From: Christensenella sp. UBA4636
GTDB taxonomy: Bacteria; Bacillota; Clostridia; Christensenellales; Borkfalkiaceae
Reading direction: 5' to 3'
Assembly (NCBI GenBank): GCA_002405915.1
Contig: DHMS01000031.1
Span: 1 to 64,000 of the forward strand
DNA length: 64,000 nucleotides
Position 1 is the first letter of the stretch. Every line of letters begins with the position of its first letter. The translations under genes and the position numbers were made by a program. The notes under the pieces were generated by a model. It worked only from the letters and a program-made list of their open reading frames with translations, was not told the origin of the DNA and did no database searches. Shown piece by piece: positions 24,162 through 33,040 of the stretch.

Positions 24162-25481
24162 ATGTTTCAGACATTAAAAAATGCCTTTAAGGTAAAAGAA
24201 ATCAGAGTAAAGATTTGGATGACTCTACTTTTTATTCTGATTTACAGATTAGGTTGCTACATTCCCGTCCCGGGTATCGGCGGCGAACTCATTTCGAGTG
24301 CGGAACTCAACAAGGTTTCGTACCTCGGCATTATGAGTATGATGACCGGCGGCTCGTTGGCGAACGGCACCTGGCTCGCTATGGGTATCAGCCCTTATAT
24401 CAACGCTTCCATTATCATTCAGCTTTTAACGGTTGCTATCCCCACGCTCGAAAGAATTTCGAAAACGGGTGAAGAAGGTCAAAAGAAAATCAACAATATG
24501 ACGAGAATCGGCGCGCTTTTGCTTGCGGTTATCCAGTCTATCGGTATTCTTCTTTCCTTCAATACGTCGATTAAGGAAGGCACGGACACCGCTCTGTCCC
24601 TTTCCGAACTTTTGGGCAATCAGGTATGGCTTGCGTACGCTCTCGTAGTTATCGTTTACGCTTCCGGCGCGTTGGTAACCGTCTGGATTGGCGAAAGAAT
24701 TACGGAATACGGCGTATCCAACGGTATTTCCATTCTTATCTTCGTAGGTATCCTCTCCACCGCGGGTCAGTACTTCATTTCTATGATAACTACTACTTTC
24801 GGTAACGGCGGTAACCTCGTTGAATTCTGGAAGTTAATCGGCTATATAGTCGCTCTCGTCGTTATCTTCGGCGGAATCGTCTGGGTCGAACTTGCGGAAA
24901 GAAGAATTCCCGTTCAGTACGCAAAGCAAGTCAAGGGCAGAAAAATGTACGGCGGTCAGTCTACCGTTATCCCCATCAAAGTGAACGCGAACGGCGTTAT
25001 GCCGCTCATCTTCGCTTTCTCCATCCTTTCTTTCCCGGAACTCATCATGACGATGTTCTGGCCGAATAGCAACGCTACTCAGTGGTGGCAGCAGTGGATG
25101 GGAACTCAGTCGTGGGTTTACATGGTAGTGTTGTGCTTGCTCATACTCTTCTTCGCGTTCTTCTATTCTCAAATTCAGTTCAACGCGGAGGATATTTCCA
25201 AGACGATACAGTCGAACGGCGGTTACATTTTAGGCTACCGTCCCGGCAGACCGACGATGGAATATCTCAACAAAGTACAAAAGAGGATCACGCTTTTCGG
25301 CGCGATATTCCTTGCGATTATGGCGCTTGTACCGTCTATAATCTTCAGGCTTATAGACCCGGGTACGTCGTCCGTGTTCAGCGCAACGGGTATGCTTATC
25401 TGCGTTTCCGTAGCACTTGAATTCAACACCGCGCTCGAATCGCAAGTTATGATGAAAAATTACAAAGGCTTCCTTAAGTAA
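24162..25481 (+). CDS. secY: Preprotein translocase subunit SecY
   Basis: 439 residues with ten membrane segments, forming the protein-conducting channel with SecE and SecG. The first segment (VKIWMTLLFILIYRLGCYIP) and the pore-plug region after it are clear. I start at the ATG at 24162, which has GGAGGG 5 bases ahead; a GTG at 24156 overlaps that site. The gene is cotranscribed with rplO and followed 27 bases later by adk, the usual Firmicute order. Confidence 0.97.
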   Translation: MFQTLKNAFKVKEIRVKIWMTLLFILIYRLGCYIPVPGIGGELISSAELNKVSYLGIMSMMTGGSLANGTWLAMGISPYINASIIIQLLTVAIPTLERISKTGEEGQKKINNMTRIGALLLAVIQSIGILLSFNTSIKEGTDTALSLSELLGNQVWLAYALVVIVYASGALVTVWIGERITEYGVSNGISILIFVGILSTAGQYFISMITTTFGNGGNLVEFWKLIGYIVALVVIFGGIVWVELAERRIPVQYAKQVKGRKMYGGQSTVIPIKVNANGVMPLIFAFSILSFPELIMTMFWPNSNATQWWQQWMGTQSWVYMVVLCLLILFFAFFYSQIQFNAEDISKTIQSNGGYILGYRPGRPTMEYLNKVQKRITLFGAIFLAIMALVPSIIFRLIDPGTSSVFSATGMLICVSVALEFNTALESQVMMKNYKGFLK

Positions 25482-25508
25482 TAGCTAAGTAATTTTTTAA
25501 AGGATTTT

Positions 25509-26129
25509 ATGAATATAGTTTTATTGGGCGCGCCCGGCGCCGGCAAAGGAACCCAGGCTACCGCTATCTGCGAAAAGTACGGTATACCGCACATTTCCAC
25601 CGGCGATATATTCAGAAAAAACATTAAAGAAAGGACACCTATCGGTATAGTCGCAAAAGGCTATATCGATAGAGGTCAACTCGTTCCCGACGAAGTTACC
25701 GAAGAAATCGTCAAAGCTCGTATCGAAGAGGAAGATTGCAAAAACGGCTTCCTTTTGGACGGCTTTCCGAGAACGGTAGCGCAAGCAGAGGCTCTCGCCG
25801 GGATAACCGTTATCGACGCCGTAATAGACATTCACGTTCCGCTTGAAAGACTTATGAAAAGGCTTACGGGCAGACGGGTTTGCAAAGATTGCGGAGAATC
25901 GTATCACGTTGATTTTTTAGGCGGCAAAGACACTTGCGAAAAGTGCAACGGTCAGCTTATTCACCGCGATGACGACACCGAAGAAACGGTAACAAAAAGA
26001 CTTGCAGTTTACACCGACCAAACTGCTCCGTTAATCGATTATTATCGCGAAAAAGGGCTTTTAATCAAAATCGACGGCGACAAAGCCGTAGACGAAGTAG
26101 CAAAGCAAATTTTCGAGGTGCTTAAATGA
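25509..26129 (+). CDS. adk: Adenylate kinase with zinc-binding LID
   Basis: 206 residues. Converts ATP and AMP to two ADP. P-loop GAPGAGKGTQ at 7-16, AMP-binding LLDGFPRT, and a LID carrying two CxxC pairs (CKDCG and CEKCN), the zinc-bearing form common in Gram-positive bacteria. It overlaps map by ATGA. The ribosome binding site is weak (AAAGGA, 6 bases upstream). Confidence 0.97.
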   Translation: MNIVLLGAPGAGKGTQATAICEKYGIPHISTGDIFRKNIKERTPIGIVAKGYIDRGQLVPDEVTEEIVKARIEEEDCKNGFLLDGFPRTVAQAEALAGITVIDAVIDIHVPLERLMKRLTGRRVCKDCGESYHVDFLGGKDTCEKCNGQLIHRDDDTEETVTKRLAVYTDQTAPLIDYYREKGLLIKIDGDKAVDEVAKQIFEVLK

Positions 26130-26863
26130 TTCATATAAAAAGCAACGAAGAAATCGAAAAAATGAGAAAAGCCGGTAAGGTCGTAGGAGACCTACTAAAG
26201 CTTCTCGAAGAAAAGATACGCCCGGGAATGAGAACGGACGAGCTGGACAAAATAGCGTACGATTACATCGTATCTTGCGGCGCGACTCCATCTTTCTTAG
26301 GTTACGGCGGATTTCCCGCAAGTATTTGCGTATCGATCGACGAACAAGTAGTACACGGCTTTCCGTCGGAGCGAAGAATAAAAGAAGGCGAAATCGTCAG
26401 CGTTGACGTAGGCGCGGTTTTAGACGGCTACAACGGCGACGCGGCGAGAAGCTTTTACGTCGGCAGCATATCACCCGAAAAGAAAAAGCTCATTGACGTT
26501 ACCAGAGAGTGTTTTTTCAAAGGGGTAGAAACTGTTATGGAAGGCAGCGCGCTCGGTGATATCGGCGCGGCGGTCCAAGCCCATGCGGAATCCAACGGAT
26601 TCTCCGTCGTAAGGGATATGGTAGGACACGGTATCGGCAGAGAAATGCACGAGGACCCGTCCGTTCCCAATTACGGCAAAAAAGGCGTAGGCGTAAGACT
26701 TAAAAAAGGTATGTGTATCGCTATCGAACCGATGATAAACATGGGCGACTGGCGCGTAATAATCGACGGCTGGAAGTGCGTCACAAAAGACGGCTTACCC
26801 TCGGCGCATTATGAAAACACCATTGCTCTCACGGACAACGGCGTAGAGATACTTACTCTTTAA
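26126..26863 (+). CDS. map: Methionine aminopeptidase, type I
   Basis: 245 residues. Removes the initiator methionine from new proteins. Metal ligands fit the family pattern: Asp in SVDVGAVLDGYNGDAAR, His in GHGIGREMHEDP, Glu in AIEPMINMG and the last Glu in HYENTIALT. Translation is coupled to adk by a 4-base overlap. It has no N-terminal extension. Confidence 0.97.
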   Translation: MIHIKSNEEIEKMRKAGKVVGDLLKLLEEKIRPGMRTDELDKIAYDYIVSCGATPSFLGYGGFPASICVSIDEQVVHGFPSERRIKEGEIVSVDVGAVLDGYNGDAARSFYVGSISPEKKKLIDVTRECFFKGVETVMEGSALGDIGAAVQAHAESNGFSVVRDMVGHGIGREMHEDPSVPNYGKKGVGVRLKKGMCIAIEPMINMGDWRVIIDGWKCVTKDGLPSAHYENTIALTDNGVEILTL

Positions 26864-26884
26864 AAATAAATCGGAGGAATATTT

Positions 26885-27106
26885 GTGTCTAAGAACGACG
26901 TAATCGAGGCAGAAGGCGTTATTTTGGAAGCCCTGCCGAACGCAACGTTTAAGGTTAAGCTTTCCAACGGGTACGTCATCACGGCGTATATATCCGGGAA
27001 ACTGAGAATGAACTTTATCAAGATTATTCCGGGCGACTCGGTTAAGCTGGAAATGAGTCCTTATGATTTGACAAAGGGCAGAATAGTCTGGCGCAGCAAA
27101 TCCTAA
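26885..27106 (+). CDS. infA: Translation initiation factor IF-1
   Basis: 73 residues, starting at GTG (read MSKNDVIEAEGVILEALPN) with CGGAGG 8 bases ahead. An OB-fold protein that blocks the A site during initiation. It sits between map and rpmJ, as in other Firmicutes. Confidence 0.97.
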   Translation: MSKNDVIEAEGVILEALPNATFKVKLSNGYVITAYISGKLRMNFIKIIPGDSVKLEMSPYDLTKGRIVWRSKS

Positions 27107-27145
27107 AAAATAACAGTTTAAAAATTCAAACGGAGGAATTAAAAA

Positions 27146-27262
27146 ATGAAAGTTAGACCGTCAGTTAAGCCAATGTGCGACAAATGCAAGGTTATCAAGA
27201 GAGAAGGCAAGGTAATGGTCATCTGCTCTAAGAACAAGAGCCACAAGCAGAGACAAGGCTAA
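27146..27262 (+). CDS. rpmJ: Ribosomal protein L36
   Basis: 38 residues: MKVRPSVKPMCDKCKVIKRE, then GKVMVICSKNKSHKQRQG. The CxxC pair, a third Cys and a His give the zinc-binding form. CGGAGG lies 8 bases before the ATG. The 115 bases after it, up to rpsM, hold no gene and no terminator. Confidence 0.98.
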   Translation: MKVRPSVKPMCDKCKVIKREGKVMVICSKNKSHKQRQG

Positions 27263-27377
27263 ACGACTACTAATTATCGCCGTTTAATCGTACCATTCCA
27301 TACGTTAAGCGCGGTAATATTATAATATAGAAAATCCATTTTCATATTTTTTACATTTTTTGGAGGAACAGAAAAAA

Positions 27378-27755
27378 ATGGCACGTATTTCCGGTGTAGA
27401 TTTACCGAGAGATAAGCGAGTTGAGATCGGCATTACCTATATTTACGGTATCGGCAGACCCACCGCGACTAAGATTTGTAAGGAAACGGGCGTCAATCCC
27501 GACACGAGAGTTAAGGATTTGACCGAAGAAGACGTTTCGAAGCTCAGAGAATACATCGAACATCACATTCACGTAGAAGGCGAATTAAGGTCCGAGATAT
27601 CCATGAATATCAAAAGACTTATCGAAATCGGCAGCTACCGCGGTGTTCGTCACAGAAAGAACTTGCCCGTAAGAGGTCAGAGTTCCAAGAGAAACGCCAG
27701 GACCAGAAAGGGTCCCCGCCGCACCGTCGCTAAAAAGAAGACGGCAAGCAAGTAA
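27378..27755 (+). CDS. rpsM: Ribosomal protein S13
   Basis: 125 residues from the ATG at 27378 (MARISGVDLPRDKRVEIGIT), chosen because GGAGG lies 13 bases ahead of it and this is the universal S13 opening. It forms intersubunit bridges in the head. The basic tail NARTRKGPRRTVAKKKTASK contacts P-site tRNA. First gene of the alpha operon section. Confidence 0.97.
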   Translation: MARISGVDLPRDKRVEIGITYIYGIGRPTATKICKETGVNPDTRVKDLTEEDVSKLREYIEHHIHVEGELRSEISMNIKRLIEIGSYRGVRHRKNLPVRGQSSKRNARTRKGPRRTVAKKKTASK

Positions 27756-27770
27756 GGAGGATAACTTTTA

Positions 27771-28166
27771 ATGGCACCACAAGCTAAAAAAGTCGTAAAA
27801 AGACGTAGAGAACTTAAGAAGATTGACAAAGGTCAAGTCCACATCAAATCTTCTTTCAATAACACGATTATCACTATCACCGACGTAAACGGCAACGCAA
27901 TCTCCCATTGCTCCGCCGGCGCGCTCGGCTTCCGCGGTTCGAGAAAGTCCACTCCGTTCGCTGCTCAGCAGGCTTGCGAACAGGCGGCGAGAGCGGCTAT
28001 GGAACACGGTCTTCGTTCGGTAGAAGTATTCGTTAAGGGACCGGGACAGGGCAGAGAATCCGCTATCCGCGCGCTCGGCGTATGCGGTATAGAAGTCACC
28101 CTCATTCAGGACGTTTCCCCCATTCCCCACAACGGATGCCGTCCTCCCAAACGTCGTAGAGTATAA
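27771..28166 (+). CDS. rpsK: Ribosomal protein S11
   Basis: 131 residues. Small-subunit platform protein next to the E-site mRNA; the C-terminus PHNGCRPPKRRRV is diagnostic. AAGGAGG site upstream. Confidence 0.98.
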   Translation: MAPQAKKVVKRRRELKKIDKGQVHIKSSFNNTIITITDVNGNAISHCSAGALGFRGSRKSTPFAAQQACEQAARAAMEHGLRSVEVFVKGPGQGRESAIRALGVCGIEVTLIQDVSPIPHNGCRPPKRRRV

Positions 28167-28180
28167 GGAGTTAGGTTATT

Positions 28181-28807
28181 ATGGCTAAATATACAGAATC
28201 CAAATGCCGTCTTTGCAGACGCGAAGGCGCAAAATTGTTCTTAAAGGGCGACAGATGCTACAAAACGACCTGCCCCTTTGAAAGAAGACCCGTCGCTCCG
28301 GGCGTACACGCCGGCGGCAGACGTAAGGTTTCCGAATACGGTATGCAGCTTCGCGAAAAGCAAAAGACGAAGAGAATTTACGGCGTACTCGAAGGTCAGT
28401 TCAGAGCTTACTACGAGAAAGCCGATAGAATGAAAGGCATCACCGGTGAAAACATGCTCTCTCTTCTCGAACGCCGTTTAGACAACATCGTATTTAGAAT
28501 GGGCATCGCGGCTTCCCGCAGCCAGGCTCGTCAGCTCGTAACGCACGCTCACTTCACCGTTAACGGCAAAAACGTCGATATCGCTTCCTATCAGGTTAAC
28601 GCGGGCGACGTAATCGCGGTTAAGGAAAGCAAAAAGGACAACAAATACTTCACCGCGCTCAAAGGTCTTACTAAGAACGCTTCTATGCCTAAGTGGGTTG
28701 ATTTCGACCCTGAAACACTTACCGGAAAGGTCATTGCGCTTCCGACGAGAGAGGACGTTGATTCTCAGATTGCGGAACACATGATCGTCGAGTTGTATTC
28801 TAAGTAA
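28181..28807 (+). CDS. rpsD: Ribosomal protein S4, zinc-binding form
   Basis: 208 residues. Early assembly protein, and in some bacteria the repressor of the alpha operon. The N-terminus keeps four cysteines (CRLCRREG, CYKTTC), the zinc form. The S4 RNA-binding domain follows (LERRLDNIVFRMGIAASRSQ). The 61-base gap to rpoA holds a small GTACC/GGTAC hairpin with no real T run. Confidence 0.97.
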   Translation: MAKYTESKCRLCRREGAKLFLKGDRCYKTTCPFERRPVAPGVHAGGRRKVSEYGMQLREKQKTKRIYGVLEGQFRAYYEKADRMKGITGENMLSLLERRLDNIVFRMGIAASRSQARQLVTHAHFTVNGKNVDIASYQVNAGDVIAVKESKKDNKYFTALKGLTKNASMPKWVDFDPETLTGKVIALPTREDVDSQIAEHMIVELYSK

Positions 28808-28868
28808 TACGTGAACTCATAAAAGTACCTTATGGTACCTAAAAAAATTAAGAGGAGGTAAGTTTTCT

Positions 28869-29825
28869 ATGATGGAAATAGAAATGCCCAAGATAGAGGT
28901 TGAAGAGAACGAAGAGAAAAATTATGCCAAGGTAGTCGTGGAGCCGCTCGAAAAAGGCTTCGGTCTTACCTTAGGCAACGCTCTCAGAAGAACCTTGCTT
29001 TCGTCCCTCCCCGGGGCTGCGGCGCAAGGGCTTAAATTCGCGTCTTCGCTCGGCGTAAAGCACGAGTTCTCCACCATTCCCGGTGTTAAGGAAGACGTTA
29101 CCGAAATAATCTTAAACGTTAAGGAAATCGCTTTCAAAACGATAAGCAGCGACCCCGCTTTCAAAGAGGTCGTTTCGATAAGAAAGAAAGGTCCTTGCGT
29201 GGTTACCGCCGCCGATATCGAATTGCCCGCGGACATCGAGGTCTTAAACCCCGAAGCATTCATTTGCACCGTAGGCGACGACGGAATATTCGACGTTGAG
29301 ATAACCATCGGCAGAGGCAGAGGTTATAAGAACGCAGACGCTAACAAGACGGGCGAAATCGATTACATTCCTATCGATTCTAAGTACGCTCCCGTCAAAA
29401 AAGTCAGCTACGGCGTTGAAAATACCCGCGTAGGACAAAGAACGGACTTTGACAAGCTTATACTTGAAGTGTGGACCAACGGCGCATTTACCGGCAGAGA
29501 AATCATTTCTCTCGCGGCAAAAATTCTCGAAGAACACATTCATATCTTCGTAGGCTTAAGCGACACGATGAGCGGCTTCGACATTTTACGTCAGCAGCCG
29601 ACCGATCCGCTGCCCAGAATACTTGAAATGAGCATTGAAGAAATGGACCTCTCCGTCCGTTCTTACAACTGCTTGAAACGCGCTAACATTCACACCGTTG
29701 AAGATTTAACAAAAAAGACAGAAGACGATATGCTGAAAGTCAGAAATCTCGGCAAAAAGTCGCTTGACGAAGTTATCCTCAAGCTTGCCAGCTACGGCTT
29801 ATCGCTCAAAGAACAGGAGGATTAA
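28869..29825 (+). CDS. rpoA: RNA polymerase alpha subunit
   Basis: 318 residues. The N-terminal domain (about 1-230) dimerises and nucleates polymerase assembly (VEPLEKGFGLTLGNALRRTL); the C-terminal domain (about 245-310) binds UP elements and activators, with SVRSYNCLKRANIHTVEDL and LGKKSLDEV. AGGAGGT precedes two adjacent ATGs; the first is used here. Confidence 0.98.
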   Translation: MMEIEMPKIEVEENEEKNYAKVVVEPLEKGFGLTLGNALRRTLLSSLPGAAAQGLKFASSLGVKHEFSTIPGVKEDVTEIILNVKEIAFKTISSDPAFKEVVSIRKKGPCVVTAADIELPADIEVLNPEAFICTVGDDGIFDVEITIGRGRGYKNADANKTGEIDYIPIDSKYAPVKKVSYGVENTRVGQRTDFDKLILEVWTNGAFTGREIISLAAKILEEHIHIFVGLSDTMSGFDILRQQPTDPLPRILEMSIEEMDLSVRSYNCLKRANIHTVEDLTKKTEDDMLKVRNLGKKSLDEVILKLASYGLSLKEQED

Positions 29826-29830
29826 GAACA

Positions 29831-30337
29831 ATGCCAAGAAAATTAGGTATGACTGCCACTCAGAGAGTGTCCGTCTTAAAAAATCAGGCAACTAAACTTC
29901 TCTGGTACGGCAGAATCGAAACGACCGCGCCGAGAGCTAAGGAATTACAGTCTTACGTCGAAAAAATAATCACTACCGCTATCAACTCTTACGAAGACAC
30001 CGTTGAAACGACTGTTACCGTAAAAGACGCTAAGGGTAAAGATACCACTAAGAGGGTTATAAAAGACGGCGTTAAAAAACTTAACGCAAGAAGAAAAGTT
30101 ATGTCTCAGCTTCATGAATTCCAGGAAGTTAAGGCTGACGGCGAATCCAACGCTCAGTTCAGAGAAAGAACCAAAGGCATCAACCACCCGGTAGTTGAAA
30201 AGCTCTTTAACGAACTTGCACCCAAGTACGCGCAGAGAGCCGAAGAACTCGGTCAAAAGGGCGGTTACACGAGAATTTATCTTCTCGGAGAACGCCGTGG
30301 TGACGCTGCCGAAAAGGCAATAATCGAGCTTATCTAA
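29831..30337 (+). CDS. rplQ: Ribosomal protein L17, enlarged form
   Basis: 168 residues, about 45-50 more than the common bacterial form. The normal N-terminus (RKLGMTATQRVSVLKNQATK, ETTAPRAKELQSYVEK) and C-terminus (GYTRIYLLGERRGDAAEKAI) flank an inserted middle segment, roughly residues 55-130, rich in Lys, Thr and Glu. It surrounds the tunnel exit. Last gene of the supercluster. Confidence 0.95.
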   Translation: MPRKLGMTATQRVSVLKNQATKLLWYGRIETTAPRAKELQSYVEKIITTAINSYEDTVETTVTVKDAKGKDTTKRVIKDGVKKLNARRKVMSQLHEFQEVKADGESNAQFRERTKGINHPVVEKLFNELAPKYAQRAEELGQKGGYTRIYLLGERRGDAAEKAIIELI

Positions 30338-30361
30338 GCTAAAAACCCACAAAACACATTT

Positions 30362-30393
30362 AGGCGTAGTTTCATATAATGGCTACGCCTTTA
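30362..30393 (+). terminator. End of the ribosomal supercluster
   Basis: AGGCGTAG (30362-30369) pairs with CTACGCCT (30383-30390), with only a short T run after it. It may be partial, allowing some reading into the small membrane protein gene. Confidence 0.6.
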
Positions 30394-30414
30394 CTGTATA
30401 CAGAGGAGAATATT

Positions 30415-30768
30415 ATGATTGAAAACATTGAAAAAAAGCTTTATGACATAATCGGCAAAAGAATAAAAAGGATAGCGATAGTAACAACAATTGTATTTTC
30501 TATAATATCGGTAATTGCCGGGATTATCATATGTGTTAATCAAGGTTTCGAATATGGTTGGGTATTTATATTTTTATATCCGATTTTGATTTTGATATCA
30601 TCATTTGTTCTGTATGGCTTTGGCGAGCTTGTCGATAAAGTTACTAAAATCGAGCAAGTTTTGATTGGTACAAAGCAAAACGATTCCGAAAAGGAAGAAA
30701 AACCTGCCATAGAACAAAGCAGTGATGAAAATGGGGATTCCGCTTCCGAAAACGGAGAAGTTTCCTAA
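30415..30768 (+). CDS. Small two-TM membrane protein with acidic tail
   Basis: 117 residues from the ATG at 30415, chosen for GAGGAGA 7 bases ahead. Two membrane segments (about residues 18-40 and 48-70) follow a short basic amphipathic start (IEKKLYDIIGKRIKRI), which suggests a cytoplasmic N-terminus. The last 35 residues are almost all Glu, Ser, Asp and Asn and are probably disordered. I do not recognise the family. The codons are more AT-rich than in the ribosomal genes just before it. It stands alone between two terminators. Confidence 0.75.
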   Translation: MIENIEKKLYDIIGKRIKRIAIVTTIVFSIISVIAGIIICVNQGFEYGWVFIFLYPILILISSFVLYGFGELVDKVTKIEQVLIGTKQNDSEKEEKPAIEQSSDENGDSASENGEVS

Positions 30769-30810
30769 TATGGTTTTAAAGTTATGCTTATTTAAGCCAC
30801 TAAGCAGACG

Positions 30811-30842
30811 AAAAGCCCCGCTTTTTTGAGCGGGGCTTTATC
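30811..30842 (+). terminator. Intrinsic terminator
   Basis: AAAGCCCCGCT pairs with AGCGGGGCTTT across a short T-rich loop. A strong GC hairpin after the small membrane protein gene, usable in both directions. Confidence 0.92.
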
Positions 30843-30903
30843 ATACTTGCAACCGACTTTTTCTTTAAGAATACACAAATTATTTATTTAAAGCGTAAGT
30901 TTA

Positions 30904-30932
30904 TTGACAAAAACAGCGTAATATAGTAAAAT
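30904..30932 (+). promoter_or_regulatory. Promoter of tRNA-Arg
   Basis: TTGACA (30904-30909), 17 bases, TAAAAT (30927-30932), 13 bases before the mature tRNA. Confidence 0.8.
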
Positions 30933-30944
30933 ATAATAACAAAT

Positions 30945-31021
30945 GTTCGTGTACCTCAGTAGGATAGAGGGTTCGCCTCCTAAGCGAAACGCCGCGCGTT
31001 CGAATCGCGCCACGAACGCCA
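30945..31021 (+). tRNA. tRNA-Arg (anticodon CCU)
   Basis: Complete cloverleaf: acceptor GTTCGTG/CACGAAC, D stem CTC/GAG, anticodon stem TTCGC/GCGAA with loop CTCCTAA (anticodon CCT, reading AGG), T arm GCGCG-TTCGAAT-CGCGC, discriminator G and an encoded CCA end. It has its own promoter. Confidence 0.95.
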
Positions 31022-31069
31022 GAATTCCGCGACCTCTGCGGGATATCCTTTATAAAGAGGTTTGAAAAG

Positions 31070-31297
31070 ATGAAAACTTATAAAGTAGTTCCGTATGCGG
31101 CGACGCTCGTTGTCGAAAAAGGCGATAAGGTTCAGGACAAAATCGCAGGATATTTTGACGTTATCAATCAAGAATGCCGTGACGGATGGGAATTCCACTC
31201 TATGGCACCCGTTTCGGTGACGAGAAAACAGGGCGGTATCAAGAGCGTGGAAGAAGCTTACAACGCGTTTATTTTCGTAAAAGAAATCGCCGATTAA
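31070..31297 (+). CDS. DUF4177-like small protein
   Basis: 75 residues. The pattern YKVVPYA...INQECRDGWEFHSMAPVS...FIFVKE resembles DUF4177, small single-domain proteins of unknown function with a central GWE motif. It starts at an ATG with AAGAGG about 8 bases ahead, 48 bases after the tRNA, and may be read from the tRNA promoter. A hairpin with a GAAA loop follows at 31316-31340 (CACGG, GGGC, GAAA, GCCC, CCGTG) with a short T stretch, probably a terminator. Confidence 0.75.
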   Translation: MKTYKVVPYAATLVVEKGDKVQDKIAGYFDVINQECRDGWEFHSMAPVSVTRKQGGIKSVEEAYNAFIFVKEIAD

Positions 31298-31315
31298 CGA
31301 AAAGTCCTTTTTTGG

Positions 31316-31345
31316 CACGGAGGGCGAAAGCCCGACCGTGGTTTT
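31316..31345 (+). terminator. Possible terminator with GAAA loop
   Basis: CACGG-A-GGGC-GAAA-GCCC-GA-CCGTG, followed by GTTTTG. The stem is strong and the T run short, so termination may be partial. Confidence 0.55.
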
Positions 31346-31394
31346 GTGTTGCTTGAGGATGCGCGGCAAGCTATGCTTGTCGCCTTAATCTTTT

Positions 31395-32018
31395 ATGAAA
31401 GAGACATCTTGCGGCAGCGTTTTAAACGTTGCTCACGCTTTTATCGCTTCAATTCCGTGCGAATTCGATTACAAAATATCCACTGTTTGGCGCAATAACG
31501 AAATAGCGGCGGTAAAAAGTTCGAAGGTTAAAAGGGAAAAAGCTTTTGCTTGGGCTTTGCTCGAATACGCCGTAAAAAAAGTTTTCGGTAAAGATATCGA
31601 AGAGTTTTCGCCAAAAAAAGACGAGAGCGGAAAAATAATCGCGGATGAAATTTTTATGTCGATTTCGCATAGCGGAAATTACGCGCTTGCGGTCGTTGCA
31701 GAAAAAAAAGTCGGCGGCGATATCGAAGAAAAAAAGGTTAAAGATTTTGCGCGCCTTGTCGAAAAAATCGCAACGGAAAGCGAAAAAAAGCTTTTTAGCG
31801 AAGAAAAAGACAAAAAAACTTGCTTCTATAAGCTTTGGACGGCGAAAGAAGCGGTGTATAAGCAATCAGACGAAAAAGTTTTTGCGCCCGATAAAACGGA
31901 AGTCGGCGGCAACAATATAGATTATTTTATAACAGAAAACTTCGTTGCGGCTGTTGCCTTCGACGGGAAAACGCAGTTTAATTTTTTACGTTGCGAAAAC
32001 GGAAAGTTTTTCGAGTAA
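31395..32018 (+). CDS. 4'-phosphopantetheinyl transferase (Sfp/AcpT type)
   Basis: 207 residues. Transfers the phosphopantetheine arm of CoA to a serine on a carrier protein. Family motifs are present: ISHSGNYALAVV around residue 92, VGGDIEE with the Mg-binding acidic residue near 106, and FYKLWTAKEAVYKQ near 143. No carrier protein or synthase genes are nearby, so the partner could be the fatty acid carrier protein or an unlinked system. Ribosome binding site weak (no GGAGG). The next gene starts 2 bases after the stop. Confidence 0.85.
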   Translation: MKETSCGSVLNVAHAFIASIPCEFDYKISTVWRNNEIAAVKSSKVKREKAFAWALLEYAVKKVFGKDIEEFSPKKDESGKIIADEIFMSISHSGNYALAVVAEKKVGGDIEEKKVKDFARLVEKIATESEKKLFSEEKDKKTCFYKLWTAKEAVYKQSDEKVFAPDKTEVGGNNIDYFITENFVAAVAFDGKTQFNFLRCENGKFFE

Positions 32019-32019
32019 A

Positions 32020-32937
32020 ATGGAAAAGATACTTATTATGAATCGATACGGCTCATTAAAAACGGAAAACCCTTTGGCTACCTATATGACGGAAAAGGAA
32101 AGCGACAGTCTTGTTGTCTTGCGCGAAGACCCGTGTAAATACGTTATGAACGCGCGCGACCTCGGCGGTATGCCCGTAGGGGACGGCAAAATGACGAGAT
32201 TCGGTCGCTTTATTCGTAGCGGCAGACTGTATAAGCTCAAAGAAAAAGGCATTGAGATACTTCGAAAATTAGGCGTTAGCAAGGTCATCGATTTGAGAAT
32301 GGACGAAGAGTGCCGAGAAAAGCCGGACAGCGACGTCGAGGGCATAGAATATATGCGTATTCCGCTCGTCTGCACGGCTACGGCGGGCATAACGCACGGC
32401 AAAAGTATTGCTAAAATTATGTTCCGCGAAAGCCGCAGAATAAAACACGACTTTAAGGATGTTGACGAATACATGGGCAGCGTGTACGAAAACATTTTGT
32501 TTTCCGAGGACACGCAAGCGGCTTTGAAAAGGTTTTTCGACGTTATTCTAAGCAACAACGACGGCTGCGTTCTGTTCCATTGCGCCGGCGGAAAAGACCG
32601 CGCGGGGCTTTGCGCAATGCTTATCGAAGGCTTGCTCGGCGTGGGCGAAGAGGCAATTGTTTTCGACTATATGTATTCGCGCAGAGCCGGCAAAAGAAAA
32701 CGGCATTGGAGCAAGCTCGGCTTGACCGTTTTGCCCTTTCCGCGCCGTTTCCGCGCCATACTGTTCGGAATGATGAACGCTAAGGAAAGCTATATTTTGT
32801 ACGCCTTAAACGCCATTAAAGAGCGTTACGGCTCAATCGAAAACTACTGCCGCGAAGCCTTAGGCATAACGGACGAGCAGATTAAAGCTTTCCGTGAGGC
32901 AAACCTTGTGGAAGTTCCCTCTTACGCTCAAAATTGA
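32020..32937 (+). CDS. Tyrosine-type protein phosphatase (Tyr_phosphatase3 family)
   Basis: 305 residues if it starts at 32020; an in-frame ATG at 32038 with GGAAAAG ahead is a real alternative. NARDLGGMPV near the start and the catalytic P-loop FHCAGGKDRAG (CX5R) near residue 188 define the family of bacterial atypical tyrosine/dual-specificity phosphatases. Substrates may be phosphotyrosine proteins or phosphoinositides; this cannot be told here. It begins 2 bases after the transferase gene, so the pair is coupled. Confidence 0.85.
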   Translation: MEKILIMNRYGSLKTENPLATYMTEKESDSLVVLREDPCKYVMNARDLGGMPVGDGKMTRFGRFIRSGRLYKLKEKGIEILRKLGVSKVIDLRMDEECREKPDSDVEGIEYMRIPLVCTATAGITHGKSIAKIMFRESRRIKHDFKDVDEYMGSVYENILFSEDTQAALKRFFDVILSNNDGCVLFHCAGGKDRAGLCAMLIEGLLGVGEEAIVFDYMYSRRAGKRKRHWSKLGLTVLPFPRRFRAILFGMMNAKESYILYALNAIKERYGSIENYCREALGITDEQIKAFREANLVEVPSYAQN

Positions 32938-32952
32938 AAGATTATCGATTAC

Positions 32953-32985
32953 AAAACGACGACTTATTTTTCGGTCGCCGTTTTT
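32953..32985 (+). terminator. Terminator after the phosphatase gene
   Basis: AAAACGACGACT pairs (with G-T pairs) with CGGTCGCCGTTTTT across a T-rich loop. Confidence 0.7.
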
Positions 32986-33040
32986 CTATATTTTCTATAC
33001 GTCGATTTTTGCCGAAAACGATTGTCGGCGCGGCTTTTCT

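Noticed and set aside
28808..28868. Terminator between rpsD and rpoA
   Set aside because: The hairpin stem is only 5 bp with A, not T, after it on the coding strand.
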